64,000 bases of DNA from Arcobacter sp. LC1 (GTDB lineage: Bacteria > Campylobacterota > Campylobacteria > Campylobacterales > Arcobacteraceae). The notes beneath the pieces are model-generated. The model did not search any database and was not told the origin of the DNA. It saw only the letters and a program-made list of their open reading frames with translations. Where the stretch lies: assembly GCA_021378565.1 (NCBI GenBank), contig JAACJU010000008.1, positions 39,905 to 103,904 of the forward strand, in the 5' to 3' direction. Shown one piece after another: positions 9,299-18,810 of this stretch. Both the position numbers and the translations under genes were made by a program. Position 1 is the stretch's first letter; the number at the start of each line of letters is the position of its first letter.

Positions 9299-10168
9299 TT
9301 ATTTTGTTGTAAATAACTCATCTATCTTGTTTTCATATTTATGATAATCAAGCATATCATAAAGCTCTTCCCTTGTTTGCATTTTGTCTATGCTTTTACT
9401 TTGAGTTCCATTTTCTTTAATATCTTCAAAAACATCCAAAGCAGCTTTGTTCATAGCTCTAAAAGCTGATAGGGGATAAAGCACCATTTTGATACCTGAA
9501 TTTGCAAGCTCATCAAGGGTAAATAAAGGTGTTGCACCAAACTCTGTAATATTTGCTAAAACAGGAACTTTAATAGCGTTAGTAAATTCTTTGTATTCTT
9601 TTAAGGTATGAATTGCTTCAGCAAAAATCATATCTGCCCCTGCCTCAACATATTTGCAAGCTCGCTCTAGTGCCTTGTCTTGCCCTTCGCTAGCGTGTGC
9701 ATCTGTTCTAGCCATTATCACAAAATCATCATTTATTCGCGCGTCAACTGCAGCTTTTATTCTATCACTCATTTCTTCTTTGCTAACTAATTCTTTATTT
9801 GGTCTGTGCCCACACCGTTTAGCTGAAATTTGGTCTTCAAGGTGCAAGGCTGCTGCTCCTGCTTTTGATATTTCTTTTACACTTCTTGCGATATTGAAAG
9901 CATGTCCCCAACCAGTGTCAGCATCAACTAATAAAGGTAAATCAACACAAGATGTTATTCTTCTAATATCAATACAAACATCTTCTAAATTTGTCATTCC
10001 TAAATCAGGCAAACCATAACTTGCGTTTGCAACTCCAGCACCTGAGAGATAAAGCGCTTTAAATCCTACTCTTTTAGCTTGCAAGGCGCTATAAGCATTT
10101 ATTGTGCCCATAATTTGCAAGCACTTTTCATTCTTTACTGCTTGCCTAAATTTTTTACTTACATTCAT
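9299..10168 (-). CDS. prpB: 2-methylisocitrate lyase PrpB
   Basis: PrpB cleaves 2-methylisocitrate to pyruvate and succinate. The 289-residue protein is the usual length for this isocitrate-lyase/PEP-mutase superfamily member. Visible features are [10 protein letters not shown] near 43-52, the metal-binding DADTGWG near 82-88, the lyase signature KRCGHRP near 117-123 carrying the catalytic Cys, and an ARTDA block near 153-157. It is the first gene of prpBCD, and ATG is preceded by AAGGA. Its promoter lies in the 206-bp divergent region shared with the HTH gene at 10375, with GTAC repeats overlapping the likely -35 area. The cycle also needs propionyl-CoA supply from elsewhere. Confidence 0.93.
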   Translation of the reverse strand: MNVSKKFRQAVKNEKCLQIMGTINAYSALQAKRVGFKALYLSGAGVANASYGLPDLGMTNLEDVCIDIRRITSCVDLPLLVDADTGWGHAFNIARSVKEISKAGAAALHLEDQISAKRCGHRPNKELVSKEEMSDRIKAAVDARINDDFVIMARTDAHASEGQDKALERACKYVEAGADMIFAEAIHTLKEYKEFTNAIKVPVLANITEFGATPLFTLDELANSGIKMVLYPLSAFRAMNKAALDVFEDIKENGTQSKSIDKMQTREELYDMLDYHKYENKIDELFTTK

Positions 10169-10241
10169 TCTAATCCTTCATAGATATTTATTTAATATAT
10201 TTAAATATCTTTTTAATATATTTTTGCTTGTAACTTACTAT

Positions 10242-10247
10242 ATTATA
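10242..10247 (-). promoter_or_regulatory. Candidate -10 element of the prpBCD promoter
   Basis: Read on the reverse strand this is TATAAT, 74 bp upstream of the prpB ATG. It is a perfect sigma-70 -10 match. The nearest GTAC repeat (10269-10277) falls where a -35 box would be, so a regulator bound there could block or recruit polymerase. Confidence 0.45.
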
Positions 10248-10268
10248 CTTAAGATTGGAGTTTTTGAA

Positions 10269-10366
10269 TGTACAAAAATATTTTTTGTCCTGCAAGTTTT
10301 GTACATTTATTTTAAAATGTATAATATTTGTACTTTTTTAGAATATTATTGTATATTATCGTACAA
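10269..10366. promoter_or_regulatory. Cluster of TTTGTAC/GTACAAA repeats, putative prp operator
   Basis: TGTACAAAA at 10269-10277 and TTTTGTACA at 10297-10305 form a perfect 9-bp inverted repeat. Two further half sites occur: TTGTAC at 10328-10333 and GTACAA at 10361-10366, the last just before the ribosome site of the HTH gene. Four copies in about 100 bp between a catabolic operon and a divergent regulator gene suggest binding sites for that regulator controlling both directions. This is inference from pattern and position. Confidence 0.5.
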
Positions 10367-10374
10367 GGACTTTT

Positions 10375-11343
10375 ATGAATTATGAAAATAATATGGAAAA
10401 AATAAGAGAAATATATAAGCGCTCTTTTTTGTCAATTTCAAGATTTTCTAAACTAATCTCAAAAGATAGACGAACTATATCATCTTGGCTTGATAGCAAA
10501 GAAGAGATAAATTTAAATATAGAAACAAAAAAAGAGATTTGTGAAAAGTTTAGATATTCTCAAAAAATTTGGGATAAGTCTTGTTTTGGTGAGGATTTTT
10601 TAAAAGAGCTAAACGAAGTATCAAAAAAAGAAGTTCAGATTATTGATGCTGATTATATAAAGCGTTTAAAATATATTATGAATATGGAAGCAAATAAACG
10701 CTTTGTTATTCAAGCTGAATTTCCAGGACCAGTTTATAGAGATGCAATGCTTGAAAGTACAGGCAGAATAAAAAATCATGACAAAGAAGTACAAGCCTTA
10801 AAAAGAGCAAGAATTAAAAAAATGCTAAGCTACGATTATGATACAACTGAGTGGTATAGTATAAAATCTATTTTGAATTTTTGTTTTGCAAGTATTGGAA
10901 ATTTTTATACCAAAGAAGAGAAAATAAAAGTTTTGGATTTGATGTATGATATTTTTGCAAATAATTATAATAAAAAACTTTTCTTATTTGATTCATATTC
11001 AAAAAATCGTTATGGCGCTCAAACTACATATATATCTATAAATACAAAAAGAAAAGTGCTTTTTTTTAAATCTCCAATTCAAAGGCTTTTTATAGAAATA
11101 AAAAATAAAGATTTAGTTCAAACCATACATAAATATTATTCAAATCCAAAAACAGCACCTGAGCATATAAATTTCTTAGATTCATTTTTTTTAATAAAAA
11201 TTTTAAGAGACGCTTTAATGTATAATAATAGCTTGCTTCAAGCTTATCAAAGTATAGCTAAGCAAAGCTCTTATGCAAAACTTTTTTTTAAAAACTTATC
11301 AATAGATTTGCAAAATGAAATAAAAGCTTTAGAAGATAAGTAA
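10375..11343 (+). CDS. HTH-type transcriptional regulator, probable regulator of prpBCD
   Basis: This 322-residue protein is transcribed divergently from prpB. Residues about 14-50 (SFLSISRFSKLISKDRRTISSWLD) have the spacing of an N-terminal helix-turn-helix with a recognition helix near RRTISSWL. The remaining 270 residues are mostly helical, contain no known catalytic motif I can name, and could be a ligand-sensing domain. It is not a sigma-54 PrpR of the enterobacterial type, since no AAA+ motifs are present. The start ATG has AAGGA five bases upstream, partly overlapping a GTAC repeat, so autoregulation is plausible. The prp role rests on position only. Confidence 0.6.
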   Translation: MNYENNMEKIREIYKRSFLSISRFSKLISKDRRTISSWLDSKEEINLNIETKKEICEKFRYSQKIWDKSCFGEDFLKELNEVSKKEVQIIDADYIKRLKYIMNMEANKRFVIQAEFPGPVYRDAMLESTGRIKNHDKEVQALKRARIKKMLSYDYDTTEWYSIKSILNFCFASIGNFYTKEEKIKVLDLMYDIFANNYNKKLFLFDSYSKNRYGAQTTYISINTKRKVLFFKSPIQRLFIEIKNKDLVQTIHKYYSNPKTAPEHINFLDSFFLIKILRDALMYNNSLLQAYQSIAKQSSYAKLFFKNLSIDLQNEIKALEDK

Positions 11344-11431
11344 AAATAAATAGCACCAATGCGACGCTAAGAGAAAACAAAATGTACTTCTAAGCGATTT
11401 TTGGCAAAAATATAATACTAAAGTGGTTTAT

Positions 11432-11459
11432 TTGACTTTAAACAAGCTTTGCATAAAAT
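11432..11459 (+). promoter_or_regulatory. Candidate sigma-70 promoter of katA
   Basis: TTGACT (11432-11437) and TAAAAT (11454-11459) are separated by 16 bp, about 40 bp before the katA ATG. Predicted transcription start falls inside the inverted repeat at 11462-11484, so a repressor there would cover the start site. A second TATAAT occurs at 11411-11416. Confidence 0.45.
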
Positions 11460-11461
11460 TC

Positions 11462-11484
11462 TTATGGATAATTTTTATCCATAA
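11462..11484. promoter_or_regulatory. Perfect 10-3-10 inverted repeat upstream of katA, putative operator
   Basis: TTATGGATAA and TTATCCATAA pair perfectly around TTT. The repeat overlaps the predicted katA transcription start. In Campylobacter, katA is repressed by PerR and affected by Fur; this repeat is AT-rich and symmetrical like their boxes but is not an exact match to either consensus I know. It could also form a 5'-UTR hairpin. Confidence 0.5.
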
Positions 11485-11500
11485 TATAAAAGGATAAATA

Positions 11501-12940
11501 ATGGCTAAAAAAATGACAACGAGTGCGGGAAATATAATAGGTGATAATCAAAACTCCCTAAGTGCTGGACAAAGAGGTCCTTTGCTTATGCAAGATTATC
11601 AATTAATAGAAAAATTAGCTCATCAAAACAGAGAAAGAATACCTGAGCGAGTCGTTCATGCTAAGGCTTCAGGTGCTTTTGGCGTTTTAAAAATCACAAA
11701 AGATATTAGTAAGTATACCAATGCTAAAGTTTTGCAAAAAGGCGAAGTTACTCCTATGCTTATTCGTATTTCAACAGTTGCAGGAGAAAAAGGAGCAGCG
11801 GACGCTGAACGAGATGTTAGAGGATTTGCAATTAAATTTTACACCAAAGAAGGAAATTGGGATTTAGTTGGAAACAATACTCCCGTATTTTTTATCAAAG
11901 ATCCTTTGAAATTCCCTGATTTTATTCATACTCAAAAAAGACACCCAAGAACAAATATGCGAAGCACAACTGCTATGTGGGATTTTTGGTCCAACAGTCC
12001 TGAGTCTTTGCATCAAGTTACTATTTTGATGTCTGATAGGGGAATTCCTAAAAATCTTAGACATATAAACGGTTACGGTTCTCATACTTACAGCTTATTA
12101 AATGATAAAAAAGAACGGTTTTGGGTTAAATTTCATTTTAAAACTGCTCAAGGAATAAAAACTATCACAAACGAAGAAGCAGAAAAATTAATAGGGCAAG
12201 ATAGAGAGTGTTTTCAAAAAGACCTTTACGAAGCAATAGAAAAAGGTGACTTCCCAAAATGGAATTTTCAAATTCAGATCATGAGTGAAGAAGATACAAA
12301 AACTGCTAAAATCAATCCTTTCGATGTGACAAAAATTTGGCCTCATAGTGATTATCCTATGATTGATGTGGGAGTTATGGAGCTAAATAAAAATCCGCAA
12401 AATTATTTTTGTGAGATTGAGCAAGCTGCATTTTCACCTTCAAATGTAGTTCCTGGAATTTCGTGGAGTCCTGATAAAATGCTTCAAGCTAGAGTTTTCT
12501 CTTATGCTGATGCACATAGATATAGATTAGGAACACATTATGAAATGCTTCCTGTAAATAAACCAAAATCACAAGTTAACACTTATCATATGGATGGTTC
12601 TATGAATTTTAGCGAGCCAAGCTCAAGCGATGCTTATTATGAGCCTAACTCTTTTGGTGGCGCTGTTGAGGATAATTCTTATATCGAACCACCTCTTGAA
12701 ATAAATGGAGATGCTTATAGATATGGTAATATTACCAAAGTTGACCAAGATCATTATTCTCAAGTAAGTGCATTGTTTTTGCTTATGAATGCTAGCCAAA
12801 AAGAACAATTATTTTCAAATATTGCAGCTGCTATGGATGGAGTATGCGATAAGATTATTAATAAACAATTGGCACTTTTTGAAAAAGTTCACAAAGACTA
12901 CGCAAGTGGGGTTAAAAAAGCACTAGGCAATAAGCTCTAA
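11501..12940 (+). CDS. katA: Catalase (monofunctional haem catalase)
   Basis: KatA converts hydrogen peroxide to water and oxygen in the cytoplasm. The 479-residue length is that of small-subunit clade 3 catalases. Active-site features are visible: catalytic His near residue 53 in [12 protein letters not shown], the Asn-containing block [14 protein letters not shown] near 125-138, and the proximal haem Tyr in [10 protein letters not shown] near 332-341. A good AAAAGGA ribosome site precedes ATG. It is followed after 17 bp by an ankyrin-repeat gene, the same pair as C. jejuni Cj1385-Cj1386, where the ankyrin protein is needed for haem loading of catalase. A promoter and an inverted repeat lie immediately upstream. 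Confidence 0.96.
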   Translation: MAKKMTTSAGNIIGDNQNSLSAGQRGPLLMQDYQLIEKLAHQNRERIPERVVHAKASGAFGVLKITKDISKYTNAKVLQKGEVTPMLIRISTVAGEKGAADAERDVRGFAIKFYTKEGNWDLVGNNTPVFFIKDPLKFPDFIHTQKRHPRTNMRSTTAMWDFWSNSPESLHQVTILMSDRGIPKNLRHINGYGSHTYSLLNDKKERFWVKFHFKTAQGIKTITNEEAEKLIGQDRECFQKDLYEAIEKGDFPKWNFQIQIMSEEDTKTAKINPFDVTKIWPHSDYPMIDVGVMELNKNPQNYFCEIEQAAFSPSNVVPGISWSPDKMLQARVFSYADAHRYRLGTHYEMLPVNKPKSQVNTYHMDGSMNFSEPSSSDAYYEPNSFGGAVEDNSYIEPPLEINGDAYRYGNITKVDQDHYSQVSALFLLMNASQKEQLFSNIAAAMDGVCDKIINKQLALFEKVHKDYASGVKKALGNKL

Positions 12941-12957
12941 ATAGTCTGCAAGAAAAG

Positions 12958-13488
12958 ATGGAAATGAAAGAAGAAAAGAAAGAAGTAAAAATCCTAAGTC
13001 AAGTAGATGAAGAAAAACGCTACGCAGAGCTTCAAGTTATGGCTCTTGATTTTGCTAGAAAAGGAAATAAGCAAACCTTAAAAAAGATGATAAATCATGG
13101 TTTAAATAAAAACTTAGCTGATGAAAAAGGAAACACTCTTTTAATGTTGGCAAGTTATAGCGGGCAATTTGAATGTGCTAAAATGCTTTTAGAGCTTGGC
13201 ACTGATATTGATAAGCGAAATGACAGAGGACAAACTCCTTTGGGTGGCGTGGCGTTTAAAGGAAATCTTGAGATGGTAAAACTTTTGCTTAAATTTGGAG
13301 CTAAAATAGATGCAGATAATGGTGGAGGTAAAACTCCTTTATTGTTTGCTGCTATGTTTGGGCAAAAAGAAGTCGTAGCATACCTTATAAAAGAGGGTGC
13401 AAATGCTAAGGCTAAGACAATATTTGGCTTGTCTATTAGCCAAATTGCGAAACTAACGGGTGGCATAAGGACAGCTTTTGGTGCTTAG
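12958..13488 (+). CDS. Ankyrin-repeat protein, catalase partner
   Basis: This is a 176-residue cytoplasmic protein with about four ankyrin repeats spanning residues 35-170. Each shows the G-x-T-P/L-L...A-A/S...G...V/AxxLLxxG pattern (for example GNTLLMLASYSGQ and GKTPLLFAAMFGQ). It lacks a signal peptide. It lies 17 bp after katA. In C. jejuni the protein encoded at the same position (Cj1386) interacts with catalase and is needed for proper haem content, so the same role is likely here. A second in-frame ATG two codons on (12964) is an alternative start. The gene is convergent with the dynamin-like gene at 13542. Confidence 0.88.
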   Translation: MEMKEEKKEVKILSQVDEEKRYAELQVMALDFARKGNKQTLKKMINHGLNKNLADEKGNTLLMLASYSGQFECAKMLLELGTDIDKRNDRGQTPLGGVAFKGNLEMVKLLLKFGAKIDADNGGGKTPLLFAAMFGQKEVVAYLIKEGANAKAKTIFGLSISQIAKLTGGIRTAFGA

Positions 13489-13541
13489 TTGTTTCTTGAT
13501 TAGCTTAGCTGTTTTGTTTTAATATTATTTCAAAAATCACG

Positions 13542-15614
13542 CTAAATATCATCTCGAATTTTTTTTAATTTGTCTATTTTTTCTAAGTAATTTTGTTTTT
13601 TATTTTCTATAAAATCTATTCTTTCTTTATTGATTGTCAAGTATTGCTCTTTTGATATTTTTATAATTTTTTCTAAGTAATTTTTTGAGCATAAAAATTC
13701 TTCTATCTTAGAAAAGTTAAAAATACTTTTTAGTTTTATTAAAATCTCTTCTTCTCTTGGATAATATATATTAAATTTTAAACAGTCTTGTTTGTAAAGT
13801 TCAAGCGATTGTTCTATTCGTTGCTCAAAGTAAAATATGCAAGCTTGCGTGCTTTGTATGTAGCTATAAGATAAGGTTCCGTGAAAGTAAACAAATTTTT
13901 CTCTTAGAGTTGCAATATTATCTAGAAAACTATCATGATAATAAGATAAAATATATTCATAAATCTTTGAGGCAAAATGTCTAGTATTTGAAAATTCCCC
14001 ATCACTTGCTATTTTTCTATGTTTTTTAATTTTTTCAAAAGGCTCTTGCCAAGCGTGTATTTGGTTTAGTAGATTTTTATAAATATCTAAAAATGCTTCA
14101 CCAGAATCAAGCTCAATTTGCTTGAAATTTTTCATAACTTTTTTAAACATTTTATCTATACTTTGTTCATCATAAAAAAGATTTTTACAGATATTATCAA
14201 AATCAATCCACAGGGTTTCAAATTCTATTTTTTCAATTTTATTAATAAATGATTTCTTTCTTTCTTGGAACCTAACACTTTGGCTTGTCTTAATATTTTC
14301 AAAAATTTCTTTTGAGATTTGTTTCATAATGGTTTCAATCATATCATAAATTGTGTATAAAAGTTTAGAATATTTTTTATAAATATCATCAAAATTTGAT
14401 AATATTTCAACTTCTTGGTTTTTTAAAATATCTTCAAGAGATTGATAAACTCCTAGAATATTTTCATATTCTTTGATTAAAATTCCACAAATTCCTTTTA
14501 AATCTTTTTTTATAGAAAATTCTTTGGCTTCTTTGGCTCTTGGTCTAATAGCATTTTCTATAAAATCTAATACCTCACTTATATTTGATTCTTCCATAAG
14601 TTTTGAATTTTTTGAAGTATCTTTGTTTTTTATAATTTTTATTTTTTCTTTATAGTCTTTGAAATCCTTTTCAAAAAATATTAAAGAATCTGAGTCAGAA
14701 TTTTGACTTAAATTCTTTTTGAAATCTATGCAAATTTCCTCAAAAGAATCTTCAAGCAGAATATTTTTTTGATTCATTCTTGATTCAAGGGCAAGTTTAG
14801 CTGAGATTGGCACAACCTTAGCAAAGTATTTTGAGAAGTTTTTTTTAATATAATCTGTGGTTTTTTCTACTTCTTCTTTAGTGAATTTATCTTTTTGATT
14901 TAACAAACAAAGTGATTTATCTTTAAAGTTTTTCATTTGTTCATCCAAAACTTCAGCTTCACTTACTTTTCCAGCATTATCGATAAGACTTAACCAAATA
15001 ATCCCTCCAACATCTTTTAAAACTTTTTTTGTAATATCTGTATCTTCTTGATTTTGTGAATTAAGTCCAGGGGTATCAACAAAAGAAATATCTTTTAAAA
15101 TCTCCAAAGGCGCATACAGACTAAGGTATTTTATATCTTTTAATTGTGCTTTTCTTTGGTCTGTAAATTTTGATATATAGCTTAGAGGATAGTATTCATC
15201 GCCTCCAGATTTATATGTAATTTTTAGTTTGTATTCTTTTGCATAATTTATAAAATTAACTTTTGAGGTTACGGGTGTTATTCCTGTTGGCAAAATATTT
15301 CTTGCTAAAATCGCATTTAAAAAAGTAGATTTTCCCGAGCTAAATTGTCCCGTTATTGCTATTTCCATAGGGTATCTAGCTCTTCTTAGGAGTTTATTTA
15401 GCGTCATTTCAAGCTCAACTGAAGGCAAGAAAAGCTCATCAAGTAGTAAATCTTTTGTTTTTTTAATTTCTCCTGCAAGGCCCTCTTGATAAGCTTCAAG
15501 TTTTGAGTATTTTTCTTTGAATTCTTTTATAAAATTACCTAAGATACTTGAATCTTCATCTTCTGCTGTACGTGTATTTTTTGGCAAATTTTCAACTATA
15601 TTTTTCATAGGCAT
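13542..15614 (-). CDS. Dynamin-like GTPase, second of a tandem pair (Cj0412-like)
   Basis: This 690-residue protein has an N-terminal dynamin-family G domain: P-loop GQFSSGKST at about 89-97, switch I Thr in PTGITPVTS, G3 DTPGLNS, and a G4-like NQKD. Long helical stretches follow, interrupted near residue 330-345. Bacterial dynamin-like proteins bind and remodel or tether membranes. It overlaps the upstream paralogue by 10 bp (ATGCCTATGA), so the two are translationally coupled and likely form a complex. The C. jejuni pair at the same locus, next to fumarate reductase, is known as DLP1/DLP2 and forms an asymmetric hetero-oligomer that tethers membranes. The physiological role is unsettled. 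Confidence 0.88.
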   Translation of the reverse strand: MPMKNIVENLPKNTRTAEDEDSSILGNFIKEFKEKYSKLEAYQEGLAGEIKKTKDLLLDELFLPSVELEMTLNKLLRRARYPMEIAITGQFSSGKSTFLNAILARNILPTGITPVTSKVNFINYAKEYKLKITYKSGGDEYYPLSYISKFTDQRKAQLKDIKYLSLYAPLEILKDISFVDTPGLNSQNQEDTDITKKVLKDVGGIIWLSLIDNAGKVSEAEVLDEQMKNFKDKSLCLLNQKDKFTKEEVEKTTDYIKKNFSKYFAKVVPISAKLALESRMNQKNILLEDSFEEICIDFKKNLSQNSDSDSLIFFEKDFKDYKEKIKIIKNKDTSKNSKLMEESNISEVLDFIENAIRPRAKEAKEFSIKKDLKGICGILIKEYENILGVYQSLEDILKNQEVEILSNFDDIYKKYSKLLYTIYDMIETIMKQISKEIFENIKTSQSVRFQERKKSFINKIEKIEFETLWIDFDNICKNLFYDEQSIDKMFKKVMKNFKQIELDSGEAFLDIYKNLLNQIHAWQEPFEKIKKHRKIASDGEFSNTRHFASKIYEYILSYYHDSFLDNIATLREKFVYFHGTLSYSYIQSTQACIFYFEQRIEQSLELYKQDCLKFNIYYPREEEILIKLKSIFNFSKIEEFLCSKNYLEKIIKISKEQYLTINKERIDFIENKKQNYLEKIDKLKKIRDDI

Positions 15615-18022
15615 ACTTTTAAAATTGAATTTAAGCTTTTTAGATTTTTATTAATTCGCTCTTCATTTTGTGCTTTTTCTTCAGAGCTTTTATTAATATT
15701 TATTAAACTACTTTTCAAAATATCTTCATCGTTTTTAAGCTCTTGCCTTGCCTCATTTAGCGGGATATTTAAAATATTAAAGAATTTTTTTATCATTTCA
15801 CTACTTAGCTCTTTTGTTCTTTGGCTTAGCTCGAGTTCAAGTTCAAGGAAATTTTGCTTTAGTAAATCTAGAATTTTAGCATCTAATAAATCAAGTTTAT
15901 TTTTATCTGCTTCTTTTATTGCTTGATTTATTTTTTGCTCTAAAGCATCATTATTTTTGCTAGTAAAAGCATTTTTAAAATCATTTTGAAAAAAAGTTCT
16001 AGCATTAAAAGTATCATTTTGGTATTGTAGTTTTAATTCTAAATTTTGATATTTTCGTTCAAAAACTTCTATTGAATCTTGGAATTTTTTTATAAATTTA
16101 TATCTAAAATCTCGAATAATATCAATTATTCCATCTTTTAATCCAGTTTGTAAAATAATATTTATTCTTGCTTGTTTTGGTTTTTTCTTGTTTTTCTCTA
16201 ATTCATAACTTACATCATCTAAAATTCTTTGTTTGATTAAAACCCTTAAGTCAAGTAATTCTTTTGCTAAAAAATCTTTCAAATATTCAAGATAAGAATT
16301 TATTTCTTGCTTATAATAATCTAAATCTTTTTTTAAGATATTAAAATTTTCTTCGCTTTTTGATATTTTATCTTCTAAAATTTTTAAGTCATTTTCTAAT
16401 TCTTTTTTATTTTTTGAGCCTAGAGATTTTGTAAATTCTAGGTATTGTATTCCTTTTTGAGATAATCTTGCTAAGCTAGATTTTGCAGAGTTAAAAATGA
16501 TTTCTTTTCTTTGGCTATTTTTTCCAAAAAGAGTATTCTTTAAATAAACTTCTAATTTTGAGATGCCTGATTGCTCAAGGCTAAGTCCTAAATCTTTTAT
16601 TTTATCTTCTTGCTTTGTTCTATAATATATTGCACTTTGCGCTGAAATAGGCAAGAATTCAATATGCTCCAAAATATACTTTAGTTTTGAATTTTTACCT
16701 AAAGTTTGAAGCCTCGTTTCAAGCGAATTTTTTGTGTAAGAAATGACTTCTTCAACTTGCTCTTTACTTACGCTATCAATCCTAGTTATGACAATAAGTA
16801 GCTTACTTATATTTTGATATAGCAAAGAATCAATTATAAAATCTATATCTTTTAAGCTTGCACTTTGGCTTACATTCATAAGATGAATCATCAAATCACA
16901 TTTATTCATATAATTTTTTGTTATTTCTTCCCTTTGTATAATAGGATCATCAAGTCCTGGTGTGTCAACAATTTCTATGCCATCTTTTAAAAAGCTAAGA
17001 GAAGAAAAGATTTCTACATATTTTACTAGATTGCATTTACCTTTTGAATCTTTTGCTGAAGTAAAAAATTTTAAATCTTTAAGTGAAATTGTTTGAGTGT
17101 GAGAAATTTCTTGTATTAGCTTGGGAAAATCTTGGCTAAAATTTGCTTCGCTTTGTTTCACAAAATCTTGCATATTTTTTAACTCTTTTGCACTTTGTTT
17201 GATTTTATTCCATTCTTTAATGTTCCAAAAAAATACTTTTGCTTCGGCTTTTTTTCCATATTTTAATATGCTTAGATTTGCGGTTTCAGGTACAACTGAA
17301 GTACCTAGAATTTCTTCTTTTAAAAGTGCGTTTAGCATAGTTGATTTTCCTGCGTTCATCACGCCTGTTACACCTATGGAGAATTTTTGCTTTTCTAAAA
17401 AGTTTTTAAGATTTTCAAGTTCAGGTAAAAATACCTTATCAAGACAAGCTTTAGCATCTTCTAGAAGTGCTAAAAAAGTTTTTTTAATTTGCTTGTAATC
17501 TTGCCCAAATTCAAGCGAATTTTTTGATACTAAAATACTAGATTCTTCTTCTATGGTATTTTTACTCGTATTTTCAGGTTCAGGATTATCCAAGTTAGAC
17601 AGCTTAGGCAAATTCGAAAAGCTAGACAAGTTTGATGAGCTAGAAAAATTGGAAAATTGAAATAAGCTAAGTAATTTTTCATAATCATTTCTAGTTAAAA
17701 TTTTTGCTTTTTTAAGTTTTTCTAAACAAGTTTGAATTTGTTTTAAATCTTTTAAATCTATATTTTTCTCTAATTCTTTTAAGATTGAAATTTGGATTTT
17801 ATAAATATCGCTTAGTTCTTTTGTTTCTTTTTTTGAAAATATTTTTAGTAAATTTTTAAAACTTTCTAGGGATAAAAATTTATTAAAATTATCTCTTTTG
17901 CATACCAAAATCAAGCAAACTGCTTCTAAATCTTGCGTGGCATTTATCTCAAAATTATCAAGTTGTTCAACTTCGAGGTTTAATCCTTGATAAAGCAAAA
18001 AATACTCAAGGCATAAATTCAT
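15605..18022 (-). CDS. Dynamin-like GTPase, first of a tandem pair (Cj0411-like)
   Basis: The chosen ATG at 18022 has AGGAAAA just upstream; an in-frame TTG 33 bp earlier (18055) is less likely. The product is about 805 residues. An N-terminal helical region of roughly 180 residues precedes the G domain and includes a Ser/Asn/Leu-rich low-complexity linker near residues 120-150. G motifs are GVMNAGKST (about 220-228 from this start), DTPGLDDP and a TRID G4. The C-terminal half is strongly helical and Lys/Glu-rich, consistent with the dynamin stalk and paddle. The final 10 bp overlap the partner GTPase gene. It starts about 57 bp after frdB, so it may be read with the fumarate reductase operon. 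Confidence 0.88.
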   Translation of the reverse strand: MNLCLEYFLLYQGLNLEVEQLDNFEINATQDLEAVCLILVCKRDNFNKFLSLESFKNLLKIFSKKETKELSDIYKIQISILKELEKNIDLKDLKQIQTCLEKLKKAKILTRNDYEKLLSLFQFSNFSSSSNLSSFSNLPKLSNLDNPEPENTSKNTIEEESSILVSKNSLEFGQDYKQIKKTFLALLEDAKACLDKVFLPELENLKNFLEKQKFSIGVTGVMNAGKSTMLNALLKEEILGTSVVPETANLSILKYGKKAEAKVFFWNIKEWNKIKQSAKELKNMQDFVKQSEANFSQDFPKLIQEISHTQTISLKDLKFFTSAKDSKGKCNLVKYVEIFSSLSFLKDGIEIVDTPGLDDPIIQREEITKNYMNKCDLMIHLMNVSQSASLKDIDFIIDSLLYQNISKLLIVITRIDSVSKEQVEEVISYTKNSLETRLQTLGKNSKLKYILEHIEFLPISAQSAIYYRTKQEDKIKDLGLSLEQSGISKLEVYLKNTLFGKNSQRKEIIFNSAKSSLARLSQKGIQYLEFTKSLGSKNKKELENDLKILEDKISKSEENFNILKKDLDYYKQEINSYLEYLKDFLAKELLDLRVLIKQRILDDVSYELEKNKKKPKQARINIILQTGLKDGIIDIIRDFRYKFIKKFQDSIEVFERKYQNLELKLQYQNDTFNARTFFQNDFKNAFTSKNNDALEQKINQAIKEADKNKLDLLDAKILDLLKQNFLELELELSQRTKELSSEMIKKFFNILNIPLNEARQELKNDEDILKSSLININKSSEEKAQNEERINKNLKSLNSILKVCL

Positions 18023-18078
18023 TCTTTTCCTAGTTTGTAAATTTATCCAAGCCAAAAGGCTTGAATATTATAATTATT

Positions 18079-18810
18079 TTATCTAAGAGATACTAATTTT
18101 CGTCTAAGATAAGCTATTTTACTTTGAAGTGGCAAGTGTTTTGGACAGTGATCTTGACAAGCTAGCAAAGACATGCAACCAAAAATACCACTATCATCTC
18201 CAACTAATTCATAATAGTCTTCAGTAGTTCTATCATCATGTGGGTCAATCTCAAATCTAGCAATTCTGTTTAGCCCAACAGGTCCTACAAAATCAGGTCT
18301 CATAAGTGCAGTTGCACAAGAAGCGACACAAACTCCACATTCAATACATCTATCAAGCTCAAAAGTTTCTTCAGCAAGTTCAGGTTCAACTTTTTGCTCT
18401 ATTTTTTCTATGTCTGTTTCTTTTTGTGTATGAATCCAAGACTCAACTCTTTTACTCATTGCGTCCATCCATTTACCAGTATTAACTGATAAATCTTTTA
18501 TAAGCTCAAAAGCAGGCATTGGCATAAGCTGAAGTTTTCCGCTAGGATAATTTGTTATCAAAGTTCTACAAGCAAGAGCTGGTTTACCATTTACTACCAT
18601 TCCACAACTTCCGCAAATTCCTGCTCTACAAACGAAATCAAAGCTTAAATCAGGATCAAGTGTTTCTCTTATAATATTAAGAGCGATAAAAAGCGTCATC
18701 CCTGGTGTTTCTTCTAGCTTATAATCCACAAAATGTGGTTTTGATATTTTGCTTCTAGGGTTAAATTTTAGGACTGAGATTGTTATTTCTCTACCTTTTT
18801 TAGCACTCAT
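18079..18810 (-). CDS. frdB: Fumarate reductase iron-sulfur subunit
   Basis: FrdB carries electrons between the quinone-reactive FrdC and the catalytic FrdA at the inner membrane. The 243-residue protein has the plant-type [2Fe-2S] ligands C61, C66 and C69 in CRAGICGSC plus a Cys in ALACR near 81, then CIECGVC near 152-158 and [16 protein letters not shown] near 215-230 for the [4Fe-4S] and [3Fe-4S] clusters. Length and order match epsilonproteobacterial quinol:fumarate reductase. Its first base overlaps the frdA stop by one base. In C. jejuni this enzyme works as both fumarate reductase and succinate dehydrogenase. Confidence 0.96.
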   Translation of the reverse strand: MSAKKGREITISVLKFNPRSKISKPHFVDYKLEETPGMTLFIALNIIRETLDPDLSFDFVCRAGICGSCGMVVNGKPALACRTLITNYPSGKLQLMPMPAFELIKDLSVNTGKWMDAMSKRVESWIHTQKETDIEKIEQKVEPELAEETFELDRCIECGVCVASCATALMRPDFVGPVGLNRIARFEIDPHDDRTTEDYYELVGDDSGIFGCMSLLACQDHCPKHLPLQSKIAYLRRKLVSLR

